From the NCBI GenBank assembly GCA_937864375.1, contig CALMJO010000515.1, positions 1 to 11,784 on the forward strand: a DNA stretch of 11,784 nucleotides, given 5' to 3'. Within the stretch, counting starts at the first letter, position 1. Every line of letters starts with the position of its first letter. Under the pieces are notes generated by a model. It saw only the letters and a list, made by a program, of their open reading frames with translations. It did not search any database and was not told the DNA's origin. Of the stretch, positions 1 through 6,167 are shown in pieces. A program made the translations under genes and the position numbers. The DNA is from an uncultured Spirochaetota bacterium (lineage in GTDB: Bacteria > Spirochaetota > UBA4802 > UBA5368).

Positions 1-47
1 CTACACCTCTCTATTCGTCGGCAGCGTCAGATGTGTATAAGAGACAG
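1..47 (+). other. Illumina Nextera adapter remnant (non-biological)
   Basis: Bases 1-6 (CTACAC) match the end of the P5 flow-cell oligo. Bases 7-14 (CTCTCTAT) match the Nextera i5 index that I recall as S502/N502. Bases 15-28 match the Nextera Read 1 tail, and bases 29-47 the Tn5 mosaic end (AGATGTGTATAAGAGACAG). The order is exactly that of a library molecule, so this is untrimmed adapter joined to genomic DNA at base 48. Read on the minus strand it adds the well-known artefact peptide LLYTSDAADE to the end of the mpl product. It should be trimmed before any use. Confidence 0.98.
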
Positions 48-1324
48 TCGACATTGGGCGCGTGCATCGCAGCGATCGCGCGCCCAATGTCGATGCGCTC
101 GGATTCAGGGATCCCATCGAGCTTGAAGGGTGACTTGATGTAGACTGCGTCGGCCGCGGCGAAGGCGCCGGGAAGCTCGTCCTGGAACACGTTTCTCCGG
201 CTCGTAGCCGACCTTGGCTCGTAGACCGCGTGGAGCCTCGCCACAGGAAAGCGCTCGCGCATCATCGCGAGCACGCCGGCGATCGCCGTGGGATGGTGCG
301 CGAAGTCCTCGTAGATCCGGATGGGTCCCTTCGAGTAGATGAGCTCCTGCCTGCGGCGCACGCCGAGGAAAGTCGAAATACCGCGCCGCACGTCATCGGC
401 GCCCACGCCCAGAAGGAGCGCCATCGAGGCCGCCGCCGCTATGTTCTGGAAGTTGAAATCGCCAAAGAGAAGCGTGTCGCACTCCAGCTCGCCCGCGGGC
501 GTCGACAGCGTGATGCGCGCCCTGTCCCCGTCAAAACCTGTGAAGCGATACGCGAACTCGCCCTCCCCCGCGCCGTAGCGCGCCACCTGCGCGAGCGAGC
601 GCTCCGTCGCGCGCGCCAGGGTTTCGTATTTTGCGCTGCGCACGATCCTGCCTGCCGAGGGCACGATGTTCACGAGGCGCCTGAACCAGAGCATGATCTC
701 GTCCAGGTCGCGGTAGATGTCCGCGTGGTCGAACTCGAGCGAGGTGAGCACGAGGTGGGACGGACGGTAGACCATGAACTTGGGAACCTTCTCGAAGAAC
801 GCGGAGTCGTACTCGTCGCCCTCGATCACGAAATACTTTCCCGCCCCAAGGCCAAAGTTCGAATTGGTGTTTCCGGGCACGCCCCCCACGAAGTACGAGG
901 GCGAAAGCCCCGCGGTTTCCAGGATGTGCGCGAGGAGCGCGGTGGTCGTGGTCTTGCCGTGGGTGCCGGCGACCGCAATCACCTCCCGGTCCTCCAGGAA
1001 GAACTCGAAGAGCGCCTGGGCCATGGACCGGTAGGGAATCCGCGCGTTCAGCACGTGTTCGGCCTCGGGATTTCCCCTGCTGACGGCGTTCCCGATTACC
1101 ACCAGGTCTGGCGTCCCCACGTGCGCGGGATCGTATCCCTGTATCACCGGTATGCCCCATCCCCCGAGCATGTCGCTCATGGGCGGGTAGACGTGCTCGT
1201 CGGACCCTGTCACGCTGTAGCCCCGCGCCTTGAGCATCCCCGCGAGGCTCCCCATCGCCACGCCGCATACGCCTATCATGTGAACATGAGAAATGCGCTT
1301 CGCCGATTTACCTGTCGCCCCCAT
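48..1324 (-). CDS. mpl: UDP-N-acetylmuramate:L-alanyl-gamma-D-glutamyl-meso-diaminopimelate ligase (Mpl), 3' end missing
   Basis: Mpl is a cytoplasmic Mur-ligase-family enzyme. It joins the recycled tripeptide L-Ala-gamma-D-Glu-meso-DAP to UDP-MurNAc using ATP, feeding cell-wall fragments back into peptidoglycan synthesis. Numbered from the chosen start, the sequence shows the N-terminal Rossmann stretch GVCGVAMGS (18-26), the ATP-binding loop AGTHGKTTTT (119-128), EGDEYDSAFFEK (168-179), LEFDHADIY (196-204), GDFNFQNIAAA (288-298), YEDFAHHPTA (338-347) and EPRSATSRRNVF (369-380). The last two mark Mpl rather than MurC. About 425 genuine residues are present against roughly 450-460 in the family, so the C-terminus is lost at the contig end and everything past residue 426 is adapter translation. 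The frame stays open upstream to 1501, but that extension overlaps the next gene. The ATG at 1324, with GGGGTG a few bases upstream, starts at the natural family N-terminus. Confidence 0.95.
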
Positions 1325-1354
1325 ATCGATCACCCCGGGTGAGAATAGCTCCCA

Positions 1355-1381
1355 CCGGTTATTTATCAAGAGAAATACCGG
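1355..1381 (-). other. inverted repeat in the leader of mpl
   Basis: CCGGTTATTT (1355-1364) pairs with AAATACCGG (1373-1381), giving nine base pairs with one bulged base and an 8-nt loop. It lies in the 83-base gap between the small exported protein gene and mpl, both on the minus strand. No clear T-tract follows on that strand, so it is not a convincing terminator. It may be an RNA-processing or translation-control hairpin if the two genes are co-transcribed. Confidence 0.35.
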
Positions 1382-1407
1382 AAAAGGAACGGGGCCCCGC
1401 GGGCGGA

Positions 1408-1725
1408 TTATTTTCTGCAGTAATTTTCCGCGAGGACCCGGTACGTGACCAGCACGTACCTGTTCTCCCTGGGCACGTAGCTCGCAAAAGCGACCTGGCA
1501 TATCTCAACGACTTCCCTCCCCGCCGCGGTTCCGTCCTTCTTCTGGAATTGAGACGTGTCGGTATAATAGAGGATTATTTCGTTCCAACCCGCTTTTACC
1601 TGGACATAGGCGGCCGCCGGTTCAATGACGAGCCCCGTAACCGTGGTAACCGTCTCCTGTCCCCCGAGCGCGCAGGGCGACGCCATCAGCGCGCACGCCA
1701 GTAAGCCCAGAACCGTCTTTTTCAT
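1408..1725 (-). CDS. small exported protein of unknown function (105 aa)
   Basis: I do not recognise a family. The start has a typical Sec signal peptide: basic MKK, a hydrophobic stretch VLGLLACALMA (residues 5-15), and a plausible signal peptidase I site around ALGG (19-22). There is no proper lipobox; C11 is too close to the N-terminus and C18 is preceded by A-S-P. The mature part is about 83 residues, rich in beta-forming residues (TVTTVTGLVI, NEIILYY, RYVLVTYRVL), with two cysteines (C77 and C103), so it could be a small periplasmic beta domain. The ATG at 1725 is preceded by a good ribosome site (GGGAGG, about 5 bases upstream). It lies upstream of mpl on the same strand with an 83-base gap and could be its operon partner. 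Confidence 0.75.
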   Translation of the reverse strand: MKKTVLGLLACALMASPCALGGQETVTTVTGLVIEPAAAYVQVKAGWNEIILYYTDTSQFQKKDGTAAGREVVEICQVAFASYVPRENRYVLVTYRVLAENYCRK

Positions 1726-1924
1726 AATTCCTCCCGCAAGAAGCGTCCGGAATTGAATCCGGCTCCAAGGCCGTTCATGCTATACTGTCATGCGTCGATT
1801 GCAAGTCTTTTCCGCCGGGAGCGGAAGCCGGAATTATTTTGCGCACCCGTCGGTCTGCGGGTGTAAAACGATTGACATGCCGGCCTTTTTGATGAATCCT
1901 AATCGGGAAACGGGATATCACTTC

Positions 1925-2464
1925 ATGCCACGAAACCTCAGGAAAGTACCGGTCCGTCTCATTCTTGCCGCATCCCTCGCGCTCGCGGCCGGCATCGGTG
2001 CGCATTCCGACACCTATGATGCGTGGGGAACGCAAAAAAGCGATGTCCTCGCGTCCATGGCCGCGGGGTCCGGGTACCGGGAATTCGCGCCCTCCGGAGA
2101 CCCGTCCTACCAGAACGTCATCATGAATTATATCCTCACCATTAATAAAGAGCTCTCCGGCAGCATCACGATCGTAAAGGTATCCTCACGGCCGGAAAAG
2201 GACCTCCTGTTCATCAACGGCAAGCTCTACTCCGTCACGGAGAACTATGGAAACATGAGCCGCGAGGCGTTGGAAGGACTGGTGAGGGAGCTCTCGGCAG
2301 GGTACGGCGAGCCGGTGCAGCAGGCGGACTCGTCGCTCACCACCTATACCTTTACCACGGGCGCCACAAAGGCCATAGTCTACTCCTATCCCGGCGGGAA
2401 GAACATCACCTGCAGGGTATACTACTACAGCGCCTCCCTTTTCAAGATGCTCATGAGCGAGTAG
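1925..2464 (+). CDS. exported protein of unknown function (179 aa)
   Basis: No family recognised. The frame is open from 1790, but the start at 1925 gives the best protein: MPRNLRKVPVR (basic) followed by LILAASLALAAGIG (hydrophobic) and a likely cleavage site near AHS-D (about residues 26-29). This is a classical Sec signal peptide, and a GGGAAACGGG stretch lies upstream of the ATG. The mature region (about 150 residues) alternates short strands and charged turns and has a central segment LLFINGKLYSV, suggesting a small alpha/beta periplasmic or envelope protein. It is divergent from the minus-strand gene pair and separated from rpsT by about 150 bases. Upstream in-frame ATGs at 1877 and 1892 would put the signal peptide internally, so they are less likely. 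Confidence 0.7.
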   Translation: MPRNLRKVPVRLILAASLALAAGIGAHSDTYDAWGTQKSDVLASMAAGSGYREFAPSGDPSYQNVIMNYILTINKELSGSITIVKVSSRPEKDLLFINGKLYSVTENYGNMSREALEGLVRELSAGYGEPVQQADSSLTTYTFTTGATKAIVYSYPGGKNITCRVYYYSASLFKMLMSE

Positions 2465-2481
2465 CATCGGCCGCGCACGCG

Positions 2482-2504
2482 GCGCCGCGGCGGCGCATGG
2501 TTTT
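2482..2504 (+). terminator. possible weak intrinsic terminator after the 179-aa gene
   Basis: GCGCCG (2482-2487) and CGGCGC (2491-2496) form a perfect 6-bp GC stem with a 3-base loop, followed after ATGG by TTTT. A second GC hairpin (GCCGCG/CGCGGC, 2470-2483) lies just before it. The T-run is short and offset, so termination efficiency is uncertain. Confidence 0.35.
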
Positions 2505-2552
2505 CCCGCACGCCCGGGCTTCCCGAATAGACCGGTTTTTTGAATATTATTG

Positions 2553-2581
2553 TTGACACGAATAGGGCGGCTGATAATAGT
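2553..2581 (+). promoter_or_regulatory. probable promoter for rpsT-HU
   Basis: A perfect -35 box TTGACA lies at 2553-2558. With a 17-base spacer the -10 candidate is AATAGT (2576-2581, four of six consensus bases); the overlapping GATAAT (2573-2578) fits better but with a 14-base spacer. It sits 40-70 bases before the rpsT start and is the best sigma-70-like sequence in the gap. Confidence 0.5.
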
Positions 2582-2620
2582 TGCGACTCAGATCATAATC
2601 AAGTCGTCAAGGGTGAAGAA

Positions 2621-2902
2621 TTGGCAAATATCAAGTCAGCACAGAAGCGCATCAAGACGAACGAAAAGAAGCGGCAGAAGAACGCCGGCATAAAATCGTC
2701 AGTCCGCTCGGCGGTCAAGAAGGTGGTAAAAGCGGTCGAAACGCCCGGCGCCAAGGAGCCCGCCACGATCAATGCCGTCTATACCGACTTCTGTTCCAGG
2801 ATCGACAAGGCTGCCAGCAAGAGCACAGTACACTGGAAAACCGCCGCCCGCAAAAAATCGAGGCTCGCGAAGAGGATCAACAAGGCCGTCGCCGCGAAAT
2901 AG
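2621..2902 (+). CDS. rpsT: 30S ribosomal protein S20
   Basis: S20 is a primary 16S rRNA-binding protein of the small ribosomal subunit. The product (93 aa) starts (M)ANIKSAQKRIKTNEKKR, the diagnostic S20 N-terminus, continues with the helical basic NAGIKSSVRSAVKKVVKA, and ends with SRLAKRINKA, all typical of the family. The start is TTG at 2621, because the conserved A-N-I-K follows it directly and AAGGGTG lies 5 bases upstream. An ATG at 2540 in the same frame would add 27 unrelated residues and run across the promoter. Rare start codons are a known feature of rpsT genes, linked to translational autoregulation in E. coli. The HU-family gene follows after 26 bases, probably as an operon; rpsT next to an HU gene is an arrangement I recall from spirochaetes. 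Confidence 0.95.
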   Translation: MANIKSAQKRIKTNEKKRQKNAGIKSSVRSAVKKVVKAVETPGAKEPATINAVYTDFCSRIDKAASKSTVHWKTAARKKSRLAKRINKAVAAK

Positions 2903-2928
2903 CGGGCCCGCTGCAATCAGAGGATTTT

Positions 2929-3201
2929 TTGACCAAACACGAGATCATCGACCGGATTACCCGGCAGAGCGGGTTGAAGCGTCGGGACGTGAGTTTCGTG
3001 GTCGATAGTTTCCTGGATGGAGTCATAAAAAGCCTCGATGCGGGCGGGAAGGTGGAGATTCGGGGTTTTGGAGTTTTCACAAGGGTAAACAGGAAAAGCC
3101 GCACCATCTATTCTCCGATTGCCGGTAAAAGCCTGGAAATACCCGAACGGTCCGCCATAGTGTTCAAGGCAAGCAAGTCAACGGAAAAGGAAGTCACTTA
3201 G
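2929..3201 (+). CDS. HU/IHF-family DNA-binding protein
   Basis: This is a small nucleoid-associated protein that bends DNA as a dimer. The 90-residue product has the family layout: an N-terminal helical dimerisation part (TKHEIIDRITRQSGLKRRDV, then VVDSFLDGVIKSL), the signature GKVEIRGFGVF (40-50), and a beta-arm (51-74) with the intercalating proline at P63 (YSPIAGKS). The IPERSAIVFKAS end matches HU/IHF. The arm reads SRTIYSPIAGK rather than the common R-N-P-x-T-G, so I leave HU versus IHF open. The start is TTG at 2929 with AGAGGA just upstream (short 4-base spacing). The TAG stop ends on the first base of the tRNA that follows, so the tRNA is probably processed from a shared transcript. 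Confidence 0.92.
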   Translation: MTKHEIIDRITRQSGLKRRDVSFVVDSFLDGVIKSLDAGGKVEIRGFGVFTRVNRKSRTIYSPIAGKSLEIPERSAIVFKASKSTEKEVT

Positions 3202-3273
3202 GGCGCTTAGCTCAGCTGGGAGAGCATCTGCCTTACAAGCAGAGGGTCGGCGGTTCGATCCCGTCAGCGCCCA
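3201..3273 (+). tRNA. tRNA-Val (anticodon TAC)
   Basis: A full cloverleaf can be drawn. Acceptor GGGCGCT (3201-3207) pairs with AGCGCCC (3266-3272), with discriminator A at 3273. The D-arm lies in TTAGCTCAGCTGGGAGAGCA. The anticodon stem TCTGC/GCAGA encloses loop CTTACAA with TAC at 3234-3236. The T-arm is GGCGG-TTCGATC-CCGTC. CCA is not encoded (AAA follows). Its first base is the last base of the HU stop codon. The integrase gene directly downstream indicates that its 3' half is the attachment site of the element. Confidence 0.97.
3251..3273 (+). other. putative left attachment site (attL) at the tRNA-Val 3' end
   Basis: Tyrosine integrases encoded just beyond a tRNA usually recombine at the tRNA 3' end (T-arm plus acceptor strand), leaving the gene intact. 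The coordinates mark the likely identity segment (T-arm to discriminator base); the exact core cannot be fixed here. No second copy of this segment is visible further right in the window, so attR should lie beyond it. This is inference from position only. Confidence 0.55.
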
Positions 3274-3342
3274 AAGAATAAAGCCTGAAATATCAAGGAG
3301 TTACAAAAACAACCTGATTCTAAAGTACTCCGGAAACGCAGA

Positions 3343-3362
3343 TGTGACACTAAACTGTGACA
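3343..3362 (+). repeat. pair of direct TGTGACA repeats upstream of the integrase
   Basis: TGTGACA occurs at 3343-3349 and again at 3356-3362, 13 bases start to start. They lie between the tRNA and the integrase leader, where integrase arm sites, excisionase sites or an operator would be expected. Two 7-mers could also occur by chance. Confidence 0.35.
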
Positions 3363-3418
3363 TTTTGCAAGCAAACCCACTTCCCGTATCCTTCTTGAAC
3401 ACTTTCAGGAGGGAAAGC

Positions 3419-3502
3419 ATGCACACCACCAGTCATTCGTCCCGTAAACCACTCTTTGGCGATTCTCTCAATGACCCCATTTTCGAGGAAGGGATGATCT
3501 GA
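3419..3502 (+). CDS. 27-aa putative leader peptide upstream of the integrase
   Basis: A short ORF, MHTTSHSSRKPLFGDSLNDP followed by IFEEGMI, has one of the best ribosome sites in the window (AGGAGGGAAAGC before ATG). Its stop TGA ends two bases before the integrase ATG at 3505, and the purine-rich GAGGAAGGGA inside its last codons could serve as the integrase ribosome site. This layout suggests translational coupling: ribosomes ending here re-start on the integrase. The peptide shows no recognisable domain. The alternative is that the real integrase start is elsewhere and this is accidental, but 3505 fits the integrase N-terminus well. Confidence 0.5.
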   Translation: MHTTSHSSRKPLFGDSLNDPIFEEGMI

Positions 3503-3504
3503 CC

Positions 3505-4638
3505 ATGCCTAGGAAGCGAAGTCCATTTAGCTTACTCAAGCGTGGAGACACCTTCTACGTGCGAGTATGGGACCCGGAGAGCAAGAAATACAGCACCGCG
3601 CGAAGCACCGGGATGACGGAACGAAGGGCTGCAGCCATTAAGGCAGCCAAAATGGTCGAGGAAGGCCTGACACCCACTAAGGGGCAGCCCCTCGCGGTTG
3701 ATTACATACTGGAGCGCATCAATACCTCTGGCACCTCGGGAAAGTACAGGAAAGATGGAGTTCAGTATATAGACAAGTATTGCAGGATGTCCCCGGAGTT
3801 TTCACGACTGAAACTTCCCGATGTACAGAACAAACACCTGAACAGGCTCGTCGACTTTCTAAAAAACCAGGGATTATCCGGCCGGACAGTCAACCGGATC
3901 ATCAGTTACATCAAACCGGCCATGAAAGCGGCGTACATGCGTGGATACATCGCGAAAGACCCCACCGCGGGGAAGGTTGAGAAGCTGAACGAAAACTCGA
4001 TGAAGCGCGGATCATTGTCCGCAGACGAGATCAGGCAAATCATTGCGATGCCGCCCATGGGGGACAAGCGTTTCAAGCCTTACATGGTGACGGCGATTCT
4101 CACCGGCATGAGAAAAGGCGAGCTGCGAGCGCTGCGCTGGATGGACATCGATACCGCCCGGGGGGTGATCCGGATCAGACAATCGTATACGGATGTCGAT
4201 GGCTTGACCAAACCAAAAACCGAGGAAAGCGCGCGCGAGGTCCCCATATTGCAGCCCGTCCGAGATTCACTGGATGAATTGAGGAATGACTCACCGTATA
4301 CCGACAGGGAAGATTTCGTATTTTATCAGGCGAACAGGGGCACACCCTGCCCTGCCCATTTCACGGATAAAGCCTTCAATGCCACTCTCGACGCTGTCGG
4401 CATCGACGGAAAGGAGAGGAAGCGGCGCCACCTCGTCCCACACAGCACGCGGCACAGCTTTATCACGTTTTGCCGTGCCCTTTTACCCGATTTCATTACT
4501 GGGGGAATGTCCGGGCACACCACAGCGCAAATGATCGATAATTATGGACGACCGACAGCGGAACACTTCAGGACCGCTCGGGATGTATTGAACGCGGCAT
4601 TGACCGTCAAGCCCGAGGGCGACAAGCAGATTCATTGA
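3505..4638 (+). CDS. tyrosine recombinase / site-specific integrase
   Basis: This protein probably integrates and excises the element at tRNA-Val. The 377-aa product has the three-part layout of phage-type integrases. A short N-terminal beta region (FYVRVWDPESKKYSTARSTG, 17-36) resembles arm-binding domains. A SAM-like core-binding domain (about 65-160) contains LSGRTVNRIISYIKPAMKAAYMRGYIAKDP. The catalytic domain (170-365) has all the expected residues: R203 in LTGMRKGELRALRW, a beta-hairpin lysine in TKPKTEES (236 or 238), H313-x-x-R316 in PHSTRHSF, H338 in SGH and the nucleophile Y347 in MIDNYGRP. The length is normal and nothing is missing. It is encoded 231 bases after the tRNA and points into the element, which is usual for tRNA-targeting islands. 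A 27-codon ORF precedes it. Confidence 0.93.
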   Translation: MPRKRSPFSLLKRGDTFYVRVWDPESKKYSTARSTGMTERRAAAIKAAKMVEEGLTPTKGQPLAVDYILERINTSGTSGKYRKDGVQYIDKYCRMSPEFSRLKLPDVQNKHLNRLVDFLKNQGLSGRTVNRIISYIKPAMKAAYMRGYIAKDPTAGKVEKLNENSMKRGSLSADEIRQIIAMPPMGDKRFKPYMVTAILTGMRKGELRALRWMDIDTARGVIRIRQSYTDVDGLTKPKTEESAREVPILQPVRDSLDELRNDSPYTDREDFVFYQANRGTPCPAHFTDKAFNATLDAVGIDGKERKRRHLVPHSTRHSFITFCRALLPDFITGGMSGHTTAQMIDNYGRPTAEHFRTARDVLNAALTVKPEGDKQIH

Positions 4639-4686
4639 AGCAGTTTTATATAACGGGATAGGTCGGTAGTAATTACCCTGGCCAAC

Positions 4687-4720
4687 AAGGCTGCCGCCTT
4701 AAGCGTCTTCCCGCTTATTT
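4687..4720 (+). terminator. tandem hairpins after the integrase, possible terminator
   Basis: AAGGC-TGCC-GCCTT (4687-4700) is followed at once by TAAGCG-TCTTCC-CGCTTA (4700-4717) and TTT. The stems are perfect but short and the T-tract is only three bases before CTC. It could end integrase transcription, or be a regulatory site before the next gene at 4756. Confidence 0.35.
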
Positions 4721-4755
4721 CTCAAATTAGGAACAATACAATCAGAGGTATTGGA

Positions 4756-5532
4756 ATGGAACCTACTATATTCAGCCAAGAATACTGTTCAAAGGAGATC
4801 GAAAAACTTGAGAAGGAACTGGAAAAGCTAAAAAATCCTCATCAAAAAGTAAACGCGATCAAATATTACATTGCGGAAAACGACTTGATTCGGTACCTCC
4901 CGGACGAGAAGGTTAAACCCGTCATTCGATTTGTAGAAGGCCGATATGATAAAAAGGCCATGGAGAAATACCCCGATTTATTAGCTCGGACAACTAATGA
5001 TCAGCGGAAAAGCATTGATGGGTATTATAAAACATTTCAACGCTGGTATTATGGCGTTATTGCTGATTTTCATCGGTATAACGAATGGAATGATTTCGAC
5101 GAGAGAAAATCCATGTACGACTTTTTCGAAACCTTGTTAAACACCATTGCGAAAATTGAATTGGTTGAAGACATACCCTCAGAGGATGAAATTCTTAACG
5201 AGATTGTTCGAAGAATTAGCAACCTCACGAGATATAAAGAGGACCCAAGCGAAATTCGGCGCAGTCTAAATTTGGCTAAAGATAAGGGATGGATAAGCAT
5301 CCCAACAGCCTTACCTCTTGAGATTCACGGGAATTCGCAGCAGGTACGCGCATTTCGCGCTATTATTATTCTTTCTAAATGGTTGGGGGAGGAATTTATT
5401 ACCGGAGAAAAGAATAAGCGCATCGAATACACAAAGATGGCCCAGTCTATTTTCAATTCAAATTTTACCGCCACACAACTGCGCAAGGCAAAAAGCACGC
5501 TCACCCAAGAAGACTTCGACGAGCTCGATTAG
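4756..5532 (+). CDS. protein of unknown function (258 aa), AT-richer than its neighbours
   Basis: I do not recognise a family. The product is soluble, highly charged and mostly helical, with no signal peptide or membrane segment. Residues 12-27 (SKEIEKLEKELEKLKN) look like a short coiled coil. The middle is rich in aromatic residues (FQRWYYGVIADFHRYNEWNDF), and the C-terminal part (AFRAIIILSKWLGEEF, then SNFTATQLRKAKSTL) could hold a helix-turn-helix-like segment. The ATG at 4756 has AGAGG 7 bases upstream. Base composition is clearly more AT-rich than the core genes or the BREX genes, suggesting another origin within the element. Placed between integrase and excisionase-like gene, it may be an accessory, regulatory or defence gene; I cannot choose among these. 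Confidence 0.72.
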   Translation: MEPTIFSQEYCSKEIEKLEKELEKLKNPHQKVNAIKYYIAENDLIRYLPDEKVKPVIRFVEGRYDKKAMEKYPDLLARTTNDQRKSIDGYYKTFQRWYYGVIADFHRYNEWNDFDERKSMYDFFETLLNTIAKIELVEDIPSEDEILNEIVRRISNLTRYKEDPSEIRRSLNLAKDKGWISIPTALPLEIHGNSQQVRAFRAIIILSKWLGEEFITGEKNKRIEYTKMAQSIFNSNFTATQLRKAKSTLTQEDFDELD

Positions 5533-5543
5533 CTATCGTTCTT

Positions 5544-5569
5544 CCGTACCCTGGCCGTACCCTGGCCGT
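5544..5569 (+). repeat. short tandem repeat, 11-bp unit
   Basis: CCGTACCCTGG occurs at 5544-5554 and 5555-5565, followed by a partial third copy CCGT (5566-5569). It lies between the stop of the 258-aa gene and the promoter-like sequence of the HTH gene. It could be a protein-binding site or simple slippage. Confidence 0.7.
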
Positions 5570-5570
5570 T

Positions 5571-5598
5571 TTGACAAATAGCATGATTTTACGATATT
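5571..5598 (+). promoter_or_regulatory. promoter for the excisionase-like gene
   Basis: TTGACA (5571-5576, perfect) and GATATT (5593-5598, four of six) are separated by 16 bases, 37 bases before the ATG at 5635. The dyad repeats at 5581-5622 overlap its -10 box, so control by a repressor, perhaps the HTH protein itself, is plausible. Confidence 0.55.
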
Positions 5599-5622
5599 TC
5601 ATGTCGTATCAATCAATCATGC
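5581..5622 (+). promoter_or_regulatory. nested inverted repeats, candidate operator
   Basis: GCATGATT (5581-5588) is mirrored by AATCATGC (5615-5622). Inside it TACGA (5590-5594) is mirrored by TCGTA (5604-5608). The outer arms flank and the inner arms overlap the -10 region of the promoter before the HTH gene. The two dyads are not equally spaced, so they may be separate protein sites rather than one RNA hairpin. Confidence 0.45.
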
Positions 5623-5634
5623 GAGGTACGGATC

Positions 5635-5850
5635 ATGAAAGGTAATACAAATCTGGAAAAATTGCTGCTCAGCAAGGCAGAAGCGGCAGAATTATTGAGT
5701 GTTTCTTATCCAACCGTGGATCGTCATATCAAGGCCGGTAAGATTCCATCCATCAAACTCGGTGGCCGCTGCCTTGTTCCCCGCAAGGCACTCATCAAAA
5801 TGATCGATGATGACACTGAGCAGAGCACAAAGAAGAAGAATAACACCTAA
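5635..5850 (+). CDS. excisionase-type helix-turn-helix DNA-binding protein (71 aa)
   Basis: This is a small winged-helix protein of the HTH_17/excisionase group (MerR-like fold). These proteins bind DNA as recombination directionality factors or as small regulators of integrated elements. The helix-turn-helix is LLSKAEAAELLSVSYPTVDRHIKAG (about 11-35), with the usual A-A-E-L-L-x-V-S-x-x-T-V pattern. The wing follows as IPSIKLGGRCLVPRKAL (37-53), where G-x-R-x-x-x-P-x-x-x-L is characteristic. The tail is lysine-rich. The ATG at 5635 follows GAGG. Its own promoter and dyad repeats lie just upstream, suggesting autoregulation. With the integrase about 1 kb away it is a good candidate for the excisionase of this element, but it could equally be a transcription regulator. 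Confidence 0.85.
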   Translation: MKGNTNLEKLLLSKAEAAELLSVSYPTVDRHIKAGKIPSIKLGGRCLVPRKALIKMIDDDTEQSTKKKNNT

Positions 5851-5898
5851 TACCAGGCATCTGGGCTGTATATAAAACCTGGAGAAAGGAAAGGTGTT

Positions 5899-6165
5899 AT
5901 GAACTCAAATGGAATTAACAAGAATACAGTCGTGCCTCTTGAATCATGGGAACAAGCCAGGCCACGCGGGCCACGCGCAACCGCCCTACTCTTTGGCATT
6001 TACCCATCCCATGGACCGTCTATCCATGCCCTGATACTGCCCATAGTCCAGGGACGGATGCTTATTAAAAGCTTCCCTCGTAACACAATTCGTTACGTCC
6101 ACCAAGCCCTCCTATTCAGCAGTGTGGGCTTCACACTGACTCCTCATAGGCTCGGAGGGGTATGA
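5899..6165 (+). CDS. small protein of unknown function (88 aa) coupled to the replication gene
   Basis: No family recognised. I accept it as a gene because it has a good ribosome site (AGGAAAGG before the ATG at 5899) and its stop overlaps the start region of the downstream replication-like gene (ATGA at 6162-6165), a sign of coupled translation. The protein is basic and has moderately hydrophobic stretches (TALLFGIYP, ALILPIVQGRMLI, ALLFSSVGFTL), none long enough for a clear membrane helix. A perfect 7-bp hairpin lies in its last codons (6120-6138). Small genes ahead of the replication initiator are common in phage-like elements. It could also be a translated leader that mainly controls the next gene. 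Confidence 0.6.
   Translation: MNSNGINKNTVVPLESWEQARPRGPRATALLFGIYPSHGPSIHALILPIVQGRMLIKSFPRNTIRYVHQALLFSSVGFTLTPHRLGGV
6120..6138 (+). other. hairpin near the end of the 88-aa gene
   Basis: CAGTGTG (6120-6126) and CACACTG (6132-6138) form a perfect 7-bp stem with loop GGCTT. It lies 16 bases before the GGAGGGG ribosome site of the replication-like gene. A further CCTC (6142-6145) could pair with GAGG (6155-6158) in that ribosome site. Opening by ribosomes on the 88-aa gene would explain coupled translation. Confidence 0.45.
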
Positions 6166-6167
6166 GT

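Noticed and set aside
230..1342. 370-codon plus-strand frame
   Set aside because: It lies antisense to mpl, whose ligase motifs are unmistakable; its composition (many H, R, E) is typical of a shadow frame.
1325..1501. N-terminal extension of mpl by 59 codons
   Set aside because: It overlaps the small exported protein gene, lacks family similarity, and the ATG at 1324 gives the normal Mpl N-terminus.
1872..1900. Promoter with TTGACA before the 179-aa gene
   Set aside because: The -35 box is perfect but at 17 bases the -10 candidate (AATCCT) matches only three positions, so I did not list it.
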